Shown here: positions 52,495-61,655 of the stretch, in pieces
Layout: every line of letters begins with the position of its first letter
Numbering within the stretch: position 1 is the first letter of the stretch
Assembly: GCF_000317515.1 (NCBI RefSeq)
Contig: NC_019738.1
Location: 3,436,001-3,500,000 of the forward strand
DNA length: 64,000 nucleotides
Direction of reading: 5' to 3'
Source: Allocoleopsis franciscana PCC 7113
GTDB taxonomy: Bacteria > Cyanobacteriota > Cyanobacteriia > Cyanobacteriales > Coleofasciculaceae
The notes under the pieces: generated by a model
The model's database searches: none
Told to the model about the DNA's origin: nothing
Seen by the model: the letters and a program-made list of their open reading frames with translations, nothing else
Translations under genes and position numbers: made by a program

Positions 52495-54450
52495 ATGCCA
52501 AAAATCTTGTGGGATTCCTTTGTGGGTGCTGCTTTCGGAGTGTCGATTTGTGCGCTATCTGCCAGCGCCGACATCACTACCCCAGAAGTGCTGATGGGGG
52601 AAGAAGGGAGTGTAGAAAGTACAGAATTCCCTGTGTCTGTCTCTCCCTTAGCGGAATCAAAGAGTCTCGATGTGCAGGAACCGTCGGTTTCCGATTCCTT
52701 AGCTGTTTCTTCCCCAGAGTTAGAAATCACCAATCCTGAAGTAGAAACCCCGACTGCACCAGCACCATCAGAAGTCTTCTCACCGCAAGTAACACCGGAC
52801 AACGCGCCTTCGGTTGACTCTCTCCATCTCTCTGAGGAAGAGTCGTCTAATGGGGCAATGGAACAAGTCACCTCTGTGTCTCAGCTATCTGATGTTCAAC
52901 CCACAGATTGGGCGTATGAGGCATTGCGAAGCTTAGTTGAACGCTATGGCTGTATTGCAGGGTATCCCGACGGTACCTTTCGAGGCAACCGGGCAATGAC
53001 GCGCTACGAATTTGCCGCCGGATTGAATGCCTGTATGAATCAAATCGAGCGTTTAATTGCGGCAAACACCGCTAACTTTGTAACCAAAGAAGACTTAGCT
53101 ACCCTGCAACGCTTAGTTGACGAATTTCGCAGCGAATTAGGAGCATTGCAAGGTCGGGTGGATACGTTAGAAGCGCGAACTACCCAACTGGAAACTCAGC
53201 AGTTTTCCACCACCACAAAGCTATCCGGTGAAGCAATTTTTGCCATTACTGATGTGTTGAGTGGAGATTCTGACCCATTTAATGTTGGCATCACCCGCAA
53301 CAATACGGTATTTGCTAATCGGGTACGCCTAAACTTACTCACCAGCTTTACGGGTAACGATGTCTTACACACCCGTTTGGAATCGGGGAATTTCCCCCAT
53401 CCCCAGCGTCCGCGTGCATTTCGCTACGGTGCTGACCCCATCCTGAGTGATTTCGGGATACTGGGAAGCACGCCAGAAGGAGGACAGACGTTCAATATCG
53501 GGGCAACTGAACCGCCGGGAAGTGTGGCATTAGGTCTTCTCAGCTACAAATTCTCAGTGGGGCAAAATCTCCGCGTTGCTATTTTCGGCAACTTGGGTGA
53601 ACATCCAGATTATCTTCCCACTACCTTCAGCACTTGGGCAGATGACGATGGAGGAACGGGTTCCATCTCTACCTTTGCTCAGTACAGCCCGATTTACCGC
53701 ATTGGTGTGGGTGCAGGTGCAGGGTTAAATTACAGCTTTAGTCCTAGTGTCAGCCTCAGTCTGGGGTATCTAGCGGCGGAAGCGAACATTCCAGAGAGTT
53801 TGAGTGCAGCTAATCTTCGTGGGGGCGGTTTGTTTAGCGGTAGATATGGAGCGCTAGCGCAGTTAACTTTTCAACCTAATGACAATATAGCGCTGGGTCT
53901 AACCTACAATCACAGCTACTCGGCGGGACTACCGCTTTTTTTCAATGATGTGGGTACAACGTCAGCTAATGTCAATATTACACTCACGTCCCCTTCGTTG
54001 CGATACTCGGCGGATTCCTTTGGTGTCGCTGGGATGTGGCGAGTGACGCCAGGGTTTGCGGTTAATGGTTGGTTTGTCTATACCAACGTCAAGGGTAAAC
54101 CCCCGGTAGGGGACGAAGGCGGGAGTGCGGATGTGTTCAGTTATGCGGTTTCCCTGGCATTCCCCGATTTAGGTAAACGCGGAAATCTCGGTGGAATTGT
54201 GGTGGGTGTTCCTCCTTATGCCACCCGAATTGGAATTGCGCCTTCTCTCCAAGACCTTTTTGGGACAAATGATGCTGTTAAACTCATTCCTAATCGAGCA
54301 ATTCCATTGCACATCGAAGCCTTTTACAAATATCAACTGACGGATAATATCTCGATTACACCAGGCGTGATTTGGCTAACAGCACCTAATCAAACAACGA
54401 CGAATTCTGATGTGGTCATTGGCACACTTCGGACTACATTCACGTTTTAG
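52495..54450 (+). CDS. SLH-domain outer-membrane porin, second paralogue
   Basis: A 651-residue porin with signal peptide (VGAAFGVSICALSASA), an acidic Pro/Ser-rich linker, one SLH domain (AYEALRSLVERYGCIAGYPDGTFRG region), a coiled segment and an OprB-like barrel ending TTFTF. It matches the gene at 36983 in order and in the SLH segment, but has no His-rich insertion. It shares a Zur-boxed divergent promoter with lanM. It may admit scarce metals or a metal-peptide complex; that link is inferred. Confidence 0.82.
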   Translation: MPKILWDSFVGAAFGVSICALSASADITTPEVLMGEEGSVESTEFPVSVSPLAESKSLDVQEPSVSDSLAVSSPELEITNPEVETPTAPAPSEVFSPQVTPDNAPSVDSLHLSEEESSNGAMEQVTSVSQLSDVQPTDWAYEALRSLVERYGCIAGYPDGTFRGNRAMTRYEFAAGLNACMNQIERLIAANTANFVTKEDLATLQRLVDEFRSELGALQGRVDTLEARTTQLETQQFSTTTKLSGEAIFAITDVLSGDSDPFNVGITRNNTVFANRVRLNLLTSFTGNDVLHTRLESGNFPHPQRPRAFRYGADPILSDFGILGSTPEGGQTFNIGATEPPGSVALGLLSYKFSVGQNLRVAIFGNLGEHPDYLPTTFSTWADDDGGTGSISTFAQYSPIYRIGVGAGAGLNYSFSPSVSLSLGYLAAEANIPESLSAANLRGGGLFSGRYGALAQLTFQPNDNIALGLTYNHSYSAGLPLFFNDVGTTSANVNITLTSPSLRYSADSFGVAGMWRVTPGFAVNGWFVYTNVKGKPPVGDEGGSADVFSYAVSLAFPDLGKRGNLGGIVVGVPPYATRIGIAPSLQDLFGTNDAVKLIPNRAIPLHIEAFYKYQLTDNISITPGVIWLTAPNQTTTNSDVVIGTLRTTFTF

Positions 54451-54489
54451 TTATTCTAGTTATCCAAGTTACCTGAAAACTAATAAACA

Positions 54490-55239
54490 ATGACAAACTG
54501 GGCAATTTTAAGTGGAATTGAAGGGAATATAGCTGCCTACGAGGCGGTGTTGGCAGATATCAAGCGGCAACGACACCCGGTAGAAGAGATGTATATCCTG
54601 GGGGATGTGATTGCGGCAACTCCTGCAAGTATAAAAGTAATCCAACGAATTCAATCCCCTCGTGCCAATGAACCTGCGCCCCAGGTATGTCAGGGTTGGT
54701 GGGAAGAACAGTTGCTTATCTTGCATGGCTTGGGACGAACGGGAGAACCGACTGAACTGATTGAGCGATATGGCATAGACAGGGTAAAAACCTTATGGGA
54801 TGCGATTCCGCGAGAAATGGTGGAATGGGTGCGATCGCTTGACTTCGGTTTCTTTGAACTCGATTGCTTACTGATTCACGGCAGCAGTGTCAGTGTGAGT
54901 GATGAATTAACTCCAGATACATCGCCAATTCAAATGCTCGATCGCCTCCTGAGAATGGATGCCAACACCTTATTTTGTGGTCGTTCTGGTTTGACATTTC
55001 AGTACAAAATTGAGCAAGGTACTGTGACATCCAGCGTCACAACCCTAGATCAATCCTCCTCGCCACAAGCCACTTTGGTAAAACCTCGGCAGATTGTTGG
55101 TGTTGGCAATGTTGGACATATCCCTGGTCAAGCCACGTACACTCTCTACAACCCCAATTCCAACCAAATTGAATTCAAAACTGTTCGCTATGGCTTTGGA
55201 AGAGGATTTCAAACTGTAGACAGGCGCATTTCTCAATGA
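54490..55239 (+). CDS. Degenerate metallophosphoesterase-like protein
   Basis: A 249-residue protein related to the product of 39814-40623. The SDIHGN metal motif reads SGIEGN, GNHD reads GWWEEQ, and GHTH reads GRSG, so four ligand positions are lost; only GDV and IHGS remain. It is very unlikely to be an active phosphoesterase. It is probably transcribed with the porin 40 bases upstream under the Zur-boxed promoter. A 5' fragment of a close copy lies at 41371-41496. Function is unknown, possibly structural or regulatory. Confidence 0.68.
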   Translation: MTNWAILSGIEGNIAAYEAVLADIKRQRHPVEEMYILGDVIAATPASIKVIQRIQSPRANEPAPQVCQGWWEEQLLILHGLGRTGEPTELIERYGIDRVKTLWDAIPREMVEWVRSLDFGFFELDCLLIHGSSVSVSDELTPDTSPIQMLDRLLRMDANTLFCGRSGLTFQYKIEQGTVTSSVTTLDQSSSPQATLVKPRQIVGVGNVGHIPGQATYTLYNPNSNQIEFKTVRYGFGRGFQTVDRRISQ

Positions 55240-55274
55240 GTTTCTAGCTTGTTGTGGAAGAAATCGAGCAATCA

Positions 55275-55697
55275 CTAAGATATTTGATGGGTGCAGGGTT
55301 CACAGAGTCCGAAAAATTCCAGGGTGTGATAGTAGATTTTGAACGGAACGGAGGGCTGTAAGTGAGTTTCTAATTCCTGTACCGGGCAGTGGTCGAGTGG
55401 AAACGACTGGCCACATTGCAAGCAGGTGAGGTAGTGCTGATCGGGTGCAACAGGACTGTAGAATGCTTCGCCGTTTGCACTCATCCGACTTTTGATTAAT
55501 CCATGCAACTTCAAGGTTTCTAATGCCCGATACACCGTTGCCAGCCCGATCGCCTGTCGTTCACGCAGCAGGCTATACAACTCCTGGGCTGAGCGGGCAT
55601 CCGCTTGCTGGTGCAGCACATCGAGTACCGCTTGCTGATTGCGAGTCAGGCGGGGTGAGTGGGTTGCACTTTCTTGAGATGAAGAGTCACTTTTCAC
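55275..55697 (-). CDS. zur: Fur-family zinc uptake regulator Zur
   Basis: A 140-residue Fur-family repressor. The winged helix includes LTRNQQAVLDVLHQ and GLATVYRALETLKLHGLI. The dimerisation domain has DQHYLTCLQCGQ and LCEPCTHQ, the two CxxC pairs of the structural zinc site. Assignment to Zur rather than Fur rests on the adjacent znuA-znuC-znuB genes. It starts with GTG at 55697 and is divergent from hemB across a Zur-type box, so it is probably autoregulated. Its stop converges on the phosphoesterase-like gene. Confidence 0.87.
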   Translation of the reverse strand: MKSDSSSQESATHSPRLTRNQQAVLDVLHQQADARSAQELYSLLRERQAIGLATVYRALETLKLHGLIKSRMSANGEAFYSPVAPDQHYLTCLQCGQSFPLDHCPVQELETHLQPSVPFKIYYHTLEFFGLCEPCTHQIS

Positions 55698-55716
55698 GGC
55701 GAGTGCTGTAGAATAA

Positions 55717-56814
<1,098 letters not shown>

Positions 56815-56817
56815 GGG

Positions 56818-56855
56818 AGTGGGGAATAGGGAATAGGGAATGGGGAATGGGGTGA
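56818..56855. repeat. GGGAATR heptanucleotide repeat between hemB and znuA
   Basis: About five GGGAATA/GGGGAAT units, the same repeat class as in lanM (opposite strand). It separates hemB from znuA and may affect read-through. Confidence 0.7.
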
Positions 56856-56904
56856 AGAGTTTCTTTACTCCTTTACGCATCGATCTAAAAACTGCTGTAA
56901 ATAC

Positions 56905-58026
56905 GTGAATATTCTTCAGATGATTCATTCAAAAACAAGTTTACAACCATCCAGCAATTTCGTTCGTCGGTTTTCCGTAGCGGTTGTATCGGCGATCGCC
57001 GTTAGTTTAGGCAGTTGCCAAACGAATGCACCGACAACAAACACAGATTCACAAGCACAATCGACGACTGCCGCAACAACGGATGAGTTGCAAGTGGTGA
57101 CAACGTTTTTACCGATCACTCAGTTTACAAAAGCCGTGGCGGGCGATCGCGCCGAAGTGACACAGCTACTGCCAACCAATGTCGGCCCCCATGATTTTCA
57201 GGCAAGACCAGAGGATGCCCAAAAGCTGGCTAAAGCCGATGTGCTGGTGCAGAACGGGCTGGAGATGGAGGAATTTCTGGAAGATCTGGTCAAGAATGCG
57301 GGCAATGCTAATCTGAAAGTGATTGATTCCAGTCAGGGCGTGAAAACGATCGCCAATGAAGCGACCGAGGGGCATGACCATAATCATGGCGCAAATGAAA
57401 AAGCAGAAGCTGGACATGGACACGAGCATGGAAAATACAATCCTCATGTCTGGCTCGATCCCAAACGTGCCATTGAACAAGTTGAAAACATTCGAGATGG
57501 ACTGATTGCGGCTGACCCTGGTGGAAAGGAAACCTACACGGCAAACGCAGCAGCTTATATCCAACAACTGCGAGATTTAGATGCTGAAATCACAAAAAAA
57601 CTGCAACCCTATGCGGGTAAAACCTTTGTTGCCTTCCATGACTTTGCCCCGTACTTTGCTCAAAGCTATAACTTGAAAGCCAATTTTCTGGTAGATGTGC
57701 CGGAAGAAAATCCATCGCCGAATGATGTCAAACGGGTGACGGATGAAGTGAAGGAATCTAATCTCAAAGCGATTCTGACGGAACCCCAGGCTGGAGAAAA
57801 TGCGTTTGCAGGGTTGGCAAAGGATCTAAATGTCAAGATCAGCACTTTTAATCCGATTGAAACTGGTGGTTCCGAAGCACTGGAACCGAACTATTACATC
57901 ACAACCATGCGTCAGAACGTGCAGAGTTTGGTCACTGCTTTTGGTGGTTCAACCCAGTCTGTGTTGCCGATCTGGATGCCTCAGCCTGTTGCAGTAGTGC
58001 CACAGCGAGTTGGGTTTAGGTTTTAG
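56905..58026 (+). CDS. znuA: ZnuA zinc-binding lipoprotein
   Basis: Periplasmic solute-binding component of the zinc ABC transporter (about 370 aa). The lipobox is VSLGSC, so it is probably membrane-anchored. Metal ligands: His in VGPHDFQ, His in YNPHVWLDP, His in FVAFHDFAPYF and an acidic residue near the C-terminus. A charged His loop (EGHDHNHGANE, GHGHEHG) between the first two is the hallmark of high-affinity ZnuA. Start is GTG at 56905 or ATG at 56920. Followed closely by znuC. Confidence 0.92.
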   Translation: MNILQMIHSKTSLQPSSNFVRRFSVAVVSAIAVSLGSCQTNAPTTNTDSQAQSTTAATTDELQVVTTFLPITQFTKAVAGDRAEVTQLLPTNVGPHDFQARPEDAQKLAKADVLVQNGLEMEEFLEDLVKNAGNANLKVIDSSQGVKTIANEATEGHDHNHGANEKAEAGHGHEHGKYNPHVWLDPKRAIEQVENIRDGLIAADPGGKETYTANAAAYIQQLRDLDAEITKKLQPYAGKTFVAFHDFAPYFAQSYNLKANFLVDVPEENPSPNDVKRVTDEVKESNLKAILTEPQAGENAFAGLAKDLNVKISTFNPIETGGSEALEPNYYITTMRQNVQSLVTAFGGSTQSVLPIWMPQPVAVVPQRVGFRF

Positions 58027-58035
58027 GAGGTTAGA

Positions 58036-58800
58036 TTGCAAGACATTGTACTCGCAGTTGAGCGGCTCACGGTTTATCGAGAAACCTACGCGGCGGTGCA
58101 GGATGTTTCCTTCTCTCTTGAGGCAGGCACCGATACGGCGATCGTCGGTCCGAATGGGGCGGGCAAAAGTACGCTGGTGCAAGCCATTCTGGGCATTCTG
58201 CCACGTCTTGCTGGGAACGTTTTCATCCTGGGGCAACCGTTGAGCCGCAAAGGTTCACTCGCGCCGCAAATCCGTCAACAGATTGCCTACCTGCCGCAAA
58301 ACTTCCTGTTCGATCGCCGCATTCCCATAACGGTTGAGGAACTGGTGGGCTTGGGCTGGGATAGGTTGGGATTCCAGGTGCCCTGGGTAAACAGTAGAAA
58401 ACGTCGTCATGCTGTTCGAGACGCTTTAGCCAAGGTAGATGCACTCCATCTTAGACAGCAACCGATCAGTGGGCTTTCTGGGGGTGAAACGAAGCGGGTA
58501 TTGCTAGCATATTGCCTGGTTTACCCACGTCGATTGTTGATTCTGGATGAAGCTCCGGCAGGATTGGATATGCGCGGCGAAACTGAGTTTTATCAACTGC
58601 TCTATCAACTTAAGCAAGAGGAAGGCTGGACAATTTTGCAAATCTCCCACGATTTAAACATGGTGCGGCGACATTGCGATCGCGTTCTCTGCCTCAATCG
58701 CACTTTACTTTGTCAGGGAACGCCAGAAGTTGCCCTTTCTCCCGACAATCTTTCTGCTGCCTATGGCTCTGAATTCGTTCGCTATCACCATCACTGTTAG
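58036..58800 (+). CDS. znuC: ZnuC zinc ABC transporter ATPase
   Basis: ABC ATPase of 254 residues. Walker A is GPNGAGKST, the signature is LSGGETKRV, Walker B is LLILDEAP, and the H-loop is ISHDLNM. It starts with TTG at 58036, fixed by an AGGAGG site seven bases upstream. It powers zinc import with ZnuA and ZnuB. Tight spacing (9 and 18 bases) to both neighbours shows an operon. Confidence 0.92.
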   Translation: MQDIVLAVERLTVYRETYAAVQDVSFSLEAGTDTAIVGPNGAGKSTLVQAILGILPRLAGNVFILGQPLSRKGSLAPQIRQQIAYLPQNFLFDRRIPITVEELVGLGWDRLGFQVPWVNSRKRRHAVRDALAKVDALHLRQQPISGLSGGETKRVLLAYCLVYPRRLLILDEAPAGLDMRGETEFYQLLYQLKQEEGWTILQISHDLNMVRRHCDRVLCLNRTLLCQGTPEVALSPDNLSAAYGSEFVRYHHHC

Positions 58801-58818
58801 CCCTTACCCCCCACTCCC

Positions 58819-59655
58819 ATGCCGACTGAACTCACCCGAATCCTCGAACTGTTCCAATTTCCCTTCATGCAACGCGCTATGATGGGTGGCATTCTCACCG
58901 GATTGATGGGGGGAATGCTGGGCAGTTTTACAATCTTGCGCCAGTTGTCTTTCTTCAGCGATGCATTGGGTCACTCGGCATTGTTAGGCATTAGCATCGG
59001 ATTGCTTTTGGGGTTAAATCCCTCGGTAGTATTGCTACCTTTTGCGGTTGTATTTGCTTTGGTGGTGACGTACCTGCTGGAACGGACTCGCTTATGGACG
59101 GATGCTTTACTCAACATCATTTATTCCTCGTCATTGGCGATCGCCATCATTACGCTCAGCTTTGTTGGACAGTACAAAGGGGGACTGAATAATCTTTTGT
59201 TTGGCGATATTCTGGCAGTGCGAGAACCGGATTTAGTCTTTAGTGCGGGATTATTGCTGGTTTGTACCATCTTTATTGGGCTAACGTTGCGAACGCAAAT
59301 GTTGTTGACGCTGCATGAACCACTGGCGATCGCTCGTGGCGTATCGGTTTCGGCTCATCGCACAGCATTTATTGTGCTGCTGTCGCTGGTCGTGGGAATC
59401 TCGATTAAGGCGATCGGGGTATTACTGGTGAGTGCATTTGTGGTGATTCCTGCCTGCGCTGCCCGGTTGCTGAGTCGTACATTTGCCAACTACGTGGTGC
59501 TATCGGCGGGGCTAGGAGCGTTGAGTGCGGTGGTTGGCATGGTGGTTTCTGCCCTTTTCAATTTACCGTCCGGTCCCAGTATTGTGGCAACCCAGTTGGC
59601 GATTTTTCTAACAACAATGGCATTACCTCGATTGCGTGTCTTGGGACATGGGTAA
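58819..59655 (+). CDS. znuB: ZnuB zinc ABC transporter permease
   Basis: ABC-3 family permease of 278 residues with about eight membrane segments, starting FMQRAMMGGILTGLMGGMLGSF. GLTLRTQMLLTLHEPLAIARGV is the cytoplasmic loop that meets the ATPase, and FVVIPACAARLLSRTF is a family mark. A 23-bp piece of this gene (59279-59301) is repeated at 61399-61421 inside a broken DUF1830 gene. Confidence 0.9.
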   Translation: MPTELTRILELFQFPFMQRAMMGGILTGLMGGMLGSFTILRQLSFFSDALGHSALLGISIGLLLGLNPSVVLLPFAVVFALVVTYLLERTRLWTDALLNIIYSSSLAIAIITLSFVGQYKGGLNNLLFGDILAVREPDLVFSAGLLLVCTIFIGLTLRTQMLLTLHEPLAIARGVSVSAHRTAFIVLLSLVVGISIKAIGVLLVSAFVVIPACAARLLSRTFANYVVLSAGLGALSAVVGMVVSALFNLPSGPSIVATQLAIFLTTMALPRLRVLGHG

Positions 59656-59989
59656 AAGCGCGATGGCTGACTCTAATATCACTTCCGAAATTCTGAAGAC
59701 GATCGACATTCTGGAGGTTTTAGAAGCCTTATTGGACAATGCTCCCAATTCTGAAATTGAGAATATTTTGCAGGAAGCCTGGATTAAGGTGAGTGAAACC
59801 TTCCCAGATGACTTTAAAGAGGCAACGCGAGAAGATGCCGGAGCAGAGGGGCTGCGGCGTTATATTCGGGTCAAAGCTTTTTTTGAAAATCCAGCCCAGA
59901 ACCCCATCAGTTCAGAAGAATTGGAGGCATACTATCGCAATCGTGCGCCCGTAGACGAGGATTCAGCAGAGTTTTTCTTTCCGGAATGA
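59648..59989 (+). CDS. Small acidic protein of the znu operon, unknown
   Basis: A 113-residue soluble, acidic protein (EILKTIDILEVLEALLDNAPNSEIENILQEAW, ending SAEFFFPE) that I do not recognise. The ATG at 59648 overlaps the end of znuB by eight bases; another ATG lies at 59663. The overlap shows that it belongs to the znu operon, so a role in zinc uptake or in binding ZnuC is plausible, but no metal motif is visible. Confidence 0.65.
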   Translation: MGKSAMADSNITSEILKTIDILEVLEALLDNAPNSEIENILQEAWIKVSETFPDDFKEATREDAGAEGLRRYIRVKAFFENPAQNPISSEELEAYYRNRAPVDEDSAEFFFPE

Positions 59990-60006
59990 AAGGGCGATCG
60001 CAGAAC

Positions 60007-60828
60007 CTACTGTATTGCGATCGAGGGTGGGCGATCCCAAATGATGAGGAGTGAGCCACTGCGGGCATTGAGTGGAACAACATGGATATAGCGAGTAAAC
60101 CCATGTTTAGTGGCTGCGAATACTTTGTTACTGCCGTAGGATTGCTGTTCTTGTAGGGTAAAGCCCTGGCGATCGCCCAGTTCTATTTGCACGATTTCCT
60201 GAATCACCTGCTCTAATGACTTATCAGGCAGCACTTGAAATTCGAGAATGCCAGGTTTCTGCTCTTCTTGCTGATTAAAAAACAGTTCAATCTGCCCTGG
60301 TTGTCCAAATAGCTCTAGAATTTCCAGCAGGGAGTAGGTTGTAAAATTATTGTCCGTTTTAACAGCGGTAATAAACACTTGAAACTGGCTCTGAGCAGCC
60401 TCGGCATCAAGAATTGGCTGCGATGCAACGGGTGGATTTGAAGGAAGAGCGGTTGGGGCTGGCTCAGGTTTGGGAACTGTTGTCTCCGAAAGCTTTGACG
60501 ATCGATTGCTCGGCGTTTCAGTCACGTTGGGTTGGTTGACAGAAGGTGGCACAGATATGGCTGATGAGGAAATCGATTCAAGCCGACGAGATGATTGAGC
60601 ATTTGAAACTGTTGAATCTGGCTGGGGCGACTGTGGTTTGGAACTGACTAGAGGTGACGATCGCGGTCGGGGAGGAAGCTGGACAACTCTCACAGGCTGT
60701 AAGTCAGAAGTTTTTGAGGGCTGGTCTGGGGTCGGCATTGGAATCATTAACACGATCGCATGGAGTGCCAGGGATATCCAGAGAGGCAGATGGTGTGAAG
60801 GCTTGAATCGAGTCGGTTGGTGTTTCAA
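60007..60828 (-). CDS. TonB-like membrane-anchored Pro-rich protein
   Basis: A 273-residue protein with a TonB-type N-terminus: basic cytoplasmic residues, then one membrane segment (LPLWISLALHAIVLMIPMP). A long Pro/Ser-rich periplasmic spacer (PPRPRSSPL, PKPEPAPTALPSNPP) follows, then a folded C-terminal domain of about 120 residues that does not show the usual TonB YP motif. The start is TTG at 60828. A Zur-type box lies 61 bases upstream. It may energise an outer-membrane metal receptor, but the C-terminal domain is unassigned. Confidence 0.6.
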   Translation of the reverse strand: MKHQPTRFKPSHHLPLWISLALHAIVLMIPMPTPDQPSKTSDLQPVRVVQLPPRPRSSPLVSSKPQSPQPDSTVSNAQSSRRLESISSSAISVPPSVNQPNVTETPSNRSSKLSETTVPKPEPAPTALPSNPPVASQPILDAEAAQSQFQVFITAVKTDNNFTTYSLLEILELFGQPGQIELFFNQQEEQKPGILEFQVLPDKSLEQVIQEIVQIELGDRQGFTLQEQQSYGSNKVFAATKHGFTRYIHVVPLNARSGSLLIIWDRPPSIAIQ

Positions 60829-60888
60829 TGCAAATGCAGGAACAGGAAGAATTGACAGGATGGCAGGTCAATCCTAGAATCACACAAT

Positions 60889-60905
60889 ATAATGATAATC
60901 ATTAT
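60889..60905. promoter_or_regulatory. Fur/Zur-type box 6
   Basis: Perfect palindrome ATAATGATAATCATTAT between the TonB-like gene (minus) and the truncated znuA-like gene (plus). It is nearly identical to the box at 39017-39031. Confidence 0.8.
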
Positions 60906-60959
60906 CAAGCCTTACGCAAACCTGGTAGTTCCTCAACCAAATCATTGGAGCACATCAGA

Positions 60960-61286
60960 ATGGTTCGTTTTTTCTGTCATCGTTGGTTACTCGCGATCGC
61001 CTCGGTCACAGTCAGTGTTTTGGGGCATAGTGCGGTTGCTTCTAGTGCAACTCCAAAAGTAGTTGCCACCAACTCCATTCTCTGTGACTTGACGCGACAA
61101 GTTGCCCAGGAGAGCATTGATCTGACCTGCTTGATGAAGCCAGGGCAAGACCCCCATACCTATCAACTCACACCCTCAGATCGTCGGGCGATCGAAGAAG
61201 CACAACTGATTCTCTATGGTGGCTATGGCTACGAACCTGCGTTAGAGCAAGCGATTAGAGCCAGTGAATTGACTTTGCAAAAGTGA
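60960..61286 (+). pseudogene. Truncated ZnuA-like binding protein
   Basis: A 108-residue frame with a signal peptide (LLAIASVTVSVLGHSAVASSA) and the first part of a ZnuA-family domain: KVVATNSILCDLTRQVA and KPGQDPHTYQLTPSDRRAI with the first metal His. It stops after IRASELTLQK, about a third of full length, and I see no continuation in other frames. A GGAG site and a perfect Zur-type box precede it, so it may still be transcribed. Most likely a decayed znuA paralogue. Confidence 0.7.
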
Positions 61287-61368
61287 TTTGGGATTAGGCA
61301 GAAATGTATTAAAGCGGTTAGGGCTACCAAAATTCATTCAGTGCTTCGATATGTGAGGAGAATGATTC

Positions 61369-61644
61369 ATGTCTGAGATGATTGTATCTACAAAATTCGG
61401 CTAACGTTGCGAACGCAAATGCAGCTATCACAACCCTTCATCCGACTTACAAATTGCTCGAATTTCCAACATTTCCCATTGGTATTTTGAACGAGTCGTA
61501 TTTCCTGGCGACTTGCTCCTCTTCGAGGCTGTTGCAGGGGCAACACTTGAAATCTATAGCGGTGATGATATCACGACATTGCTTTCCGACCGTATTCCAT
61601 GTGAAAGTTTACAGATTACAACGCCAAATTACTCCATTTCTTAG
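61369..61644 (+). pseudogene. DUF1830-like gene with in-frame stop
   Basis: From the ATG at 61369 (GAGGAG site upstream) the frame reads MSEMIVSTKFG then TAA at 61402-61404. The same frame continues to 61644 with LQIARISNISHWYFERVVFPGD, LLLFEAVAGATLEIYSG and LLSDRIPCESLQI, a clear DUF1830 match, a small cyanobacterial family of unknown role. The stop lies within a 23-bp copy of a znuB segment. No good start codon follows the stop, so the gene looks broken by that insertion or conversion. Confidence 0.72.
61399..61421 (+). repeat. 23-bp exact copy of an internal znuB segment
   Basis: Identical to 59279-59301 within znuB (begins GGCTAACGTTGCG, ends CGCAAATG). A match this long about 2.1 kb apart is not expected by chance. 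It introduces the stop codon that breaks the DUF1830-like frame. Confidence 0.75.
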
Positions 61645-61655
61645 GCTCATATAAA

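Noticed and set aside
61382-61654. A 90-residue frame overlapping the DUF1830-like gene
   Set aside because: It is in a different frame from the clear DUF1830 match and has no family features, so it is a shadow.
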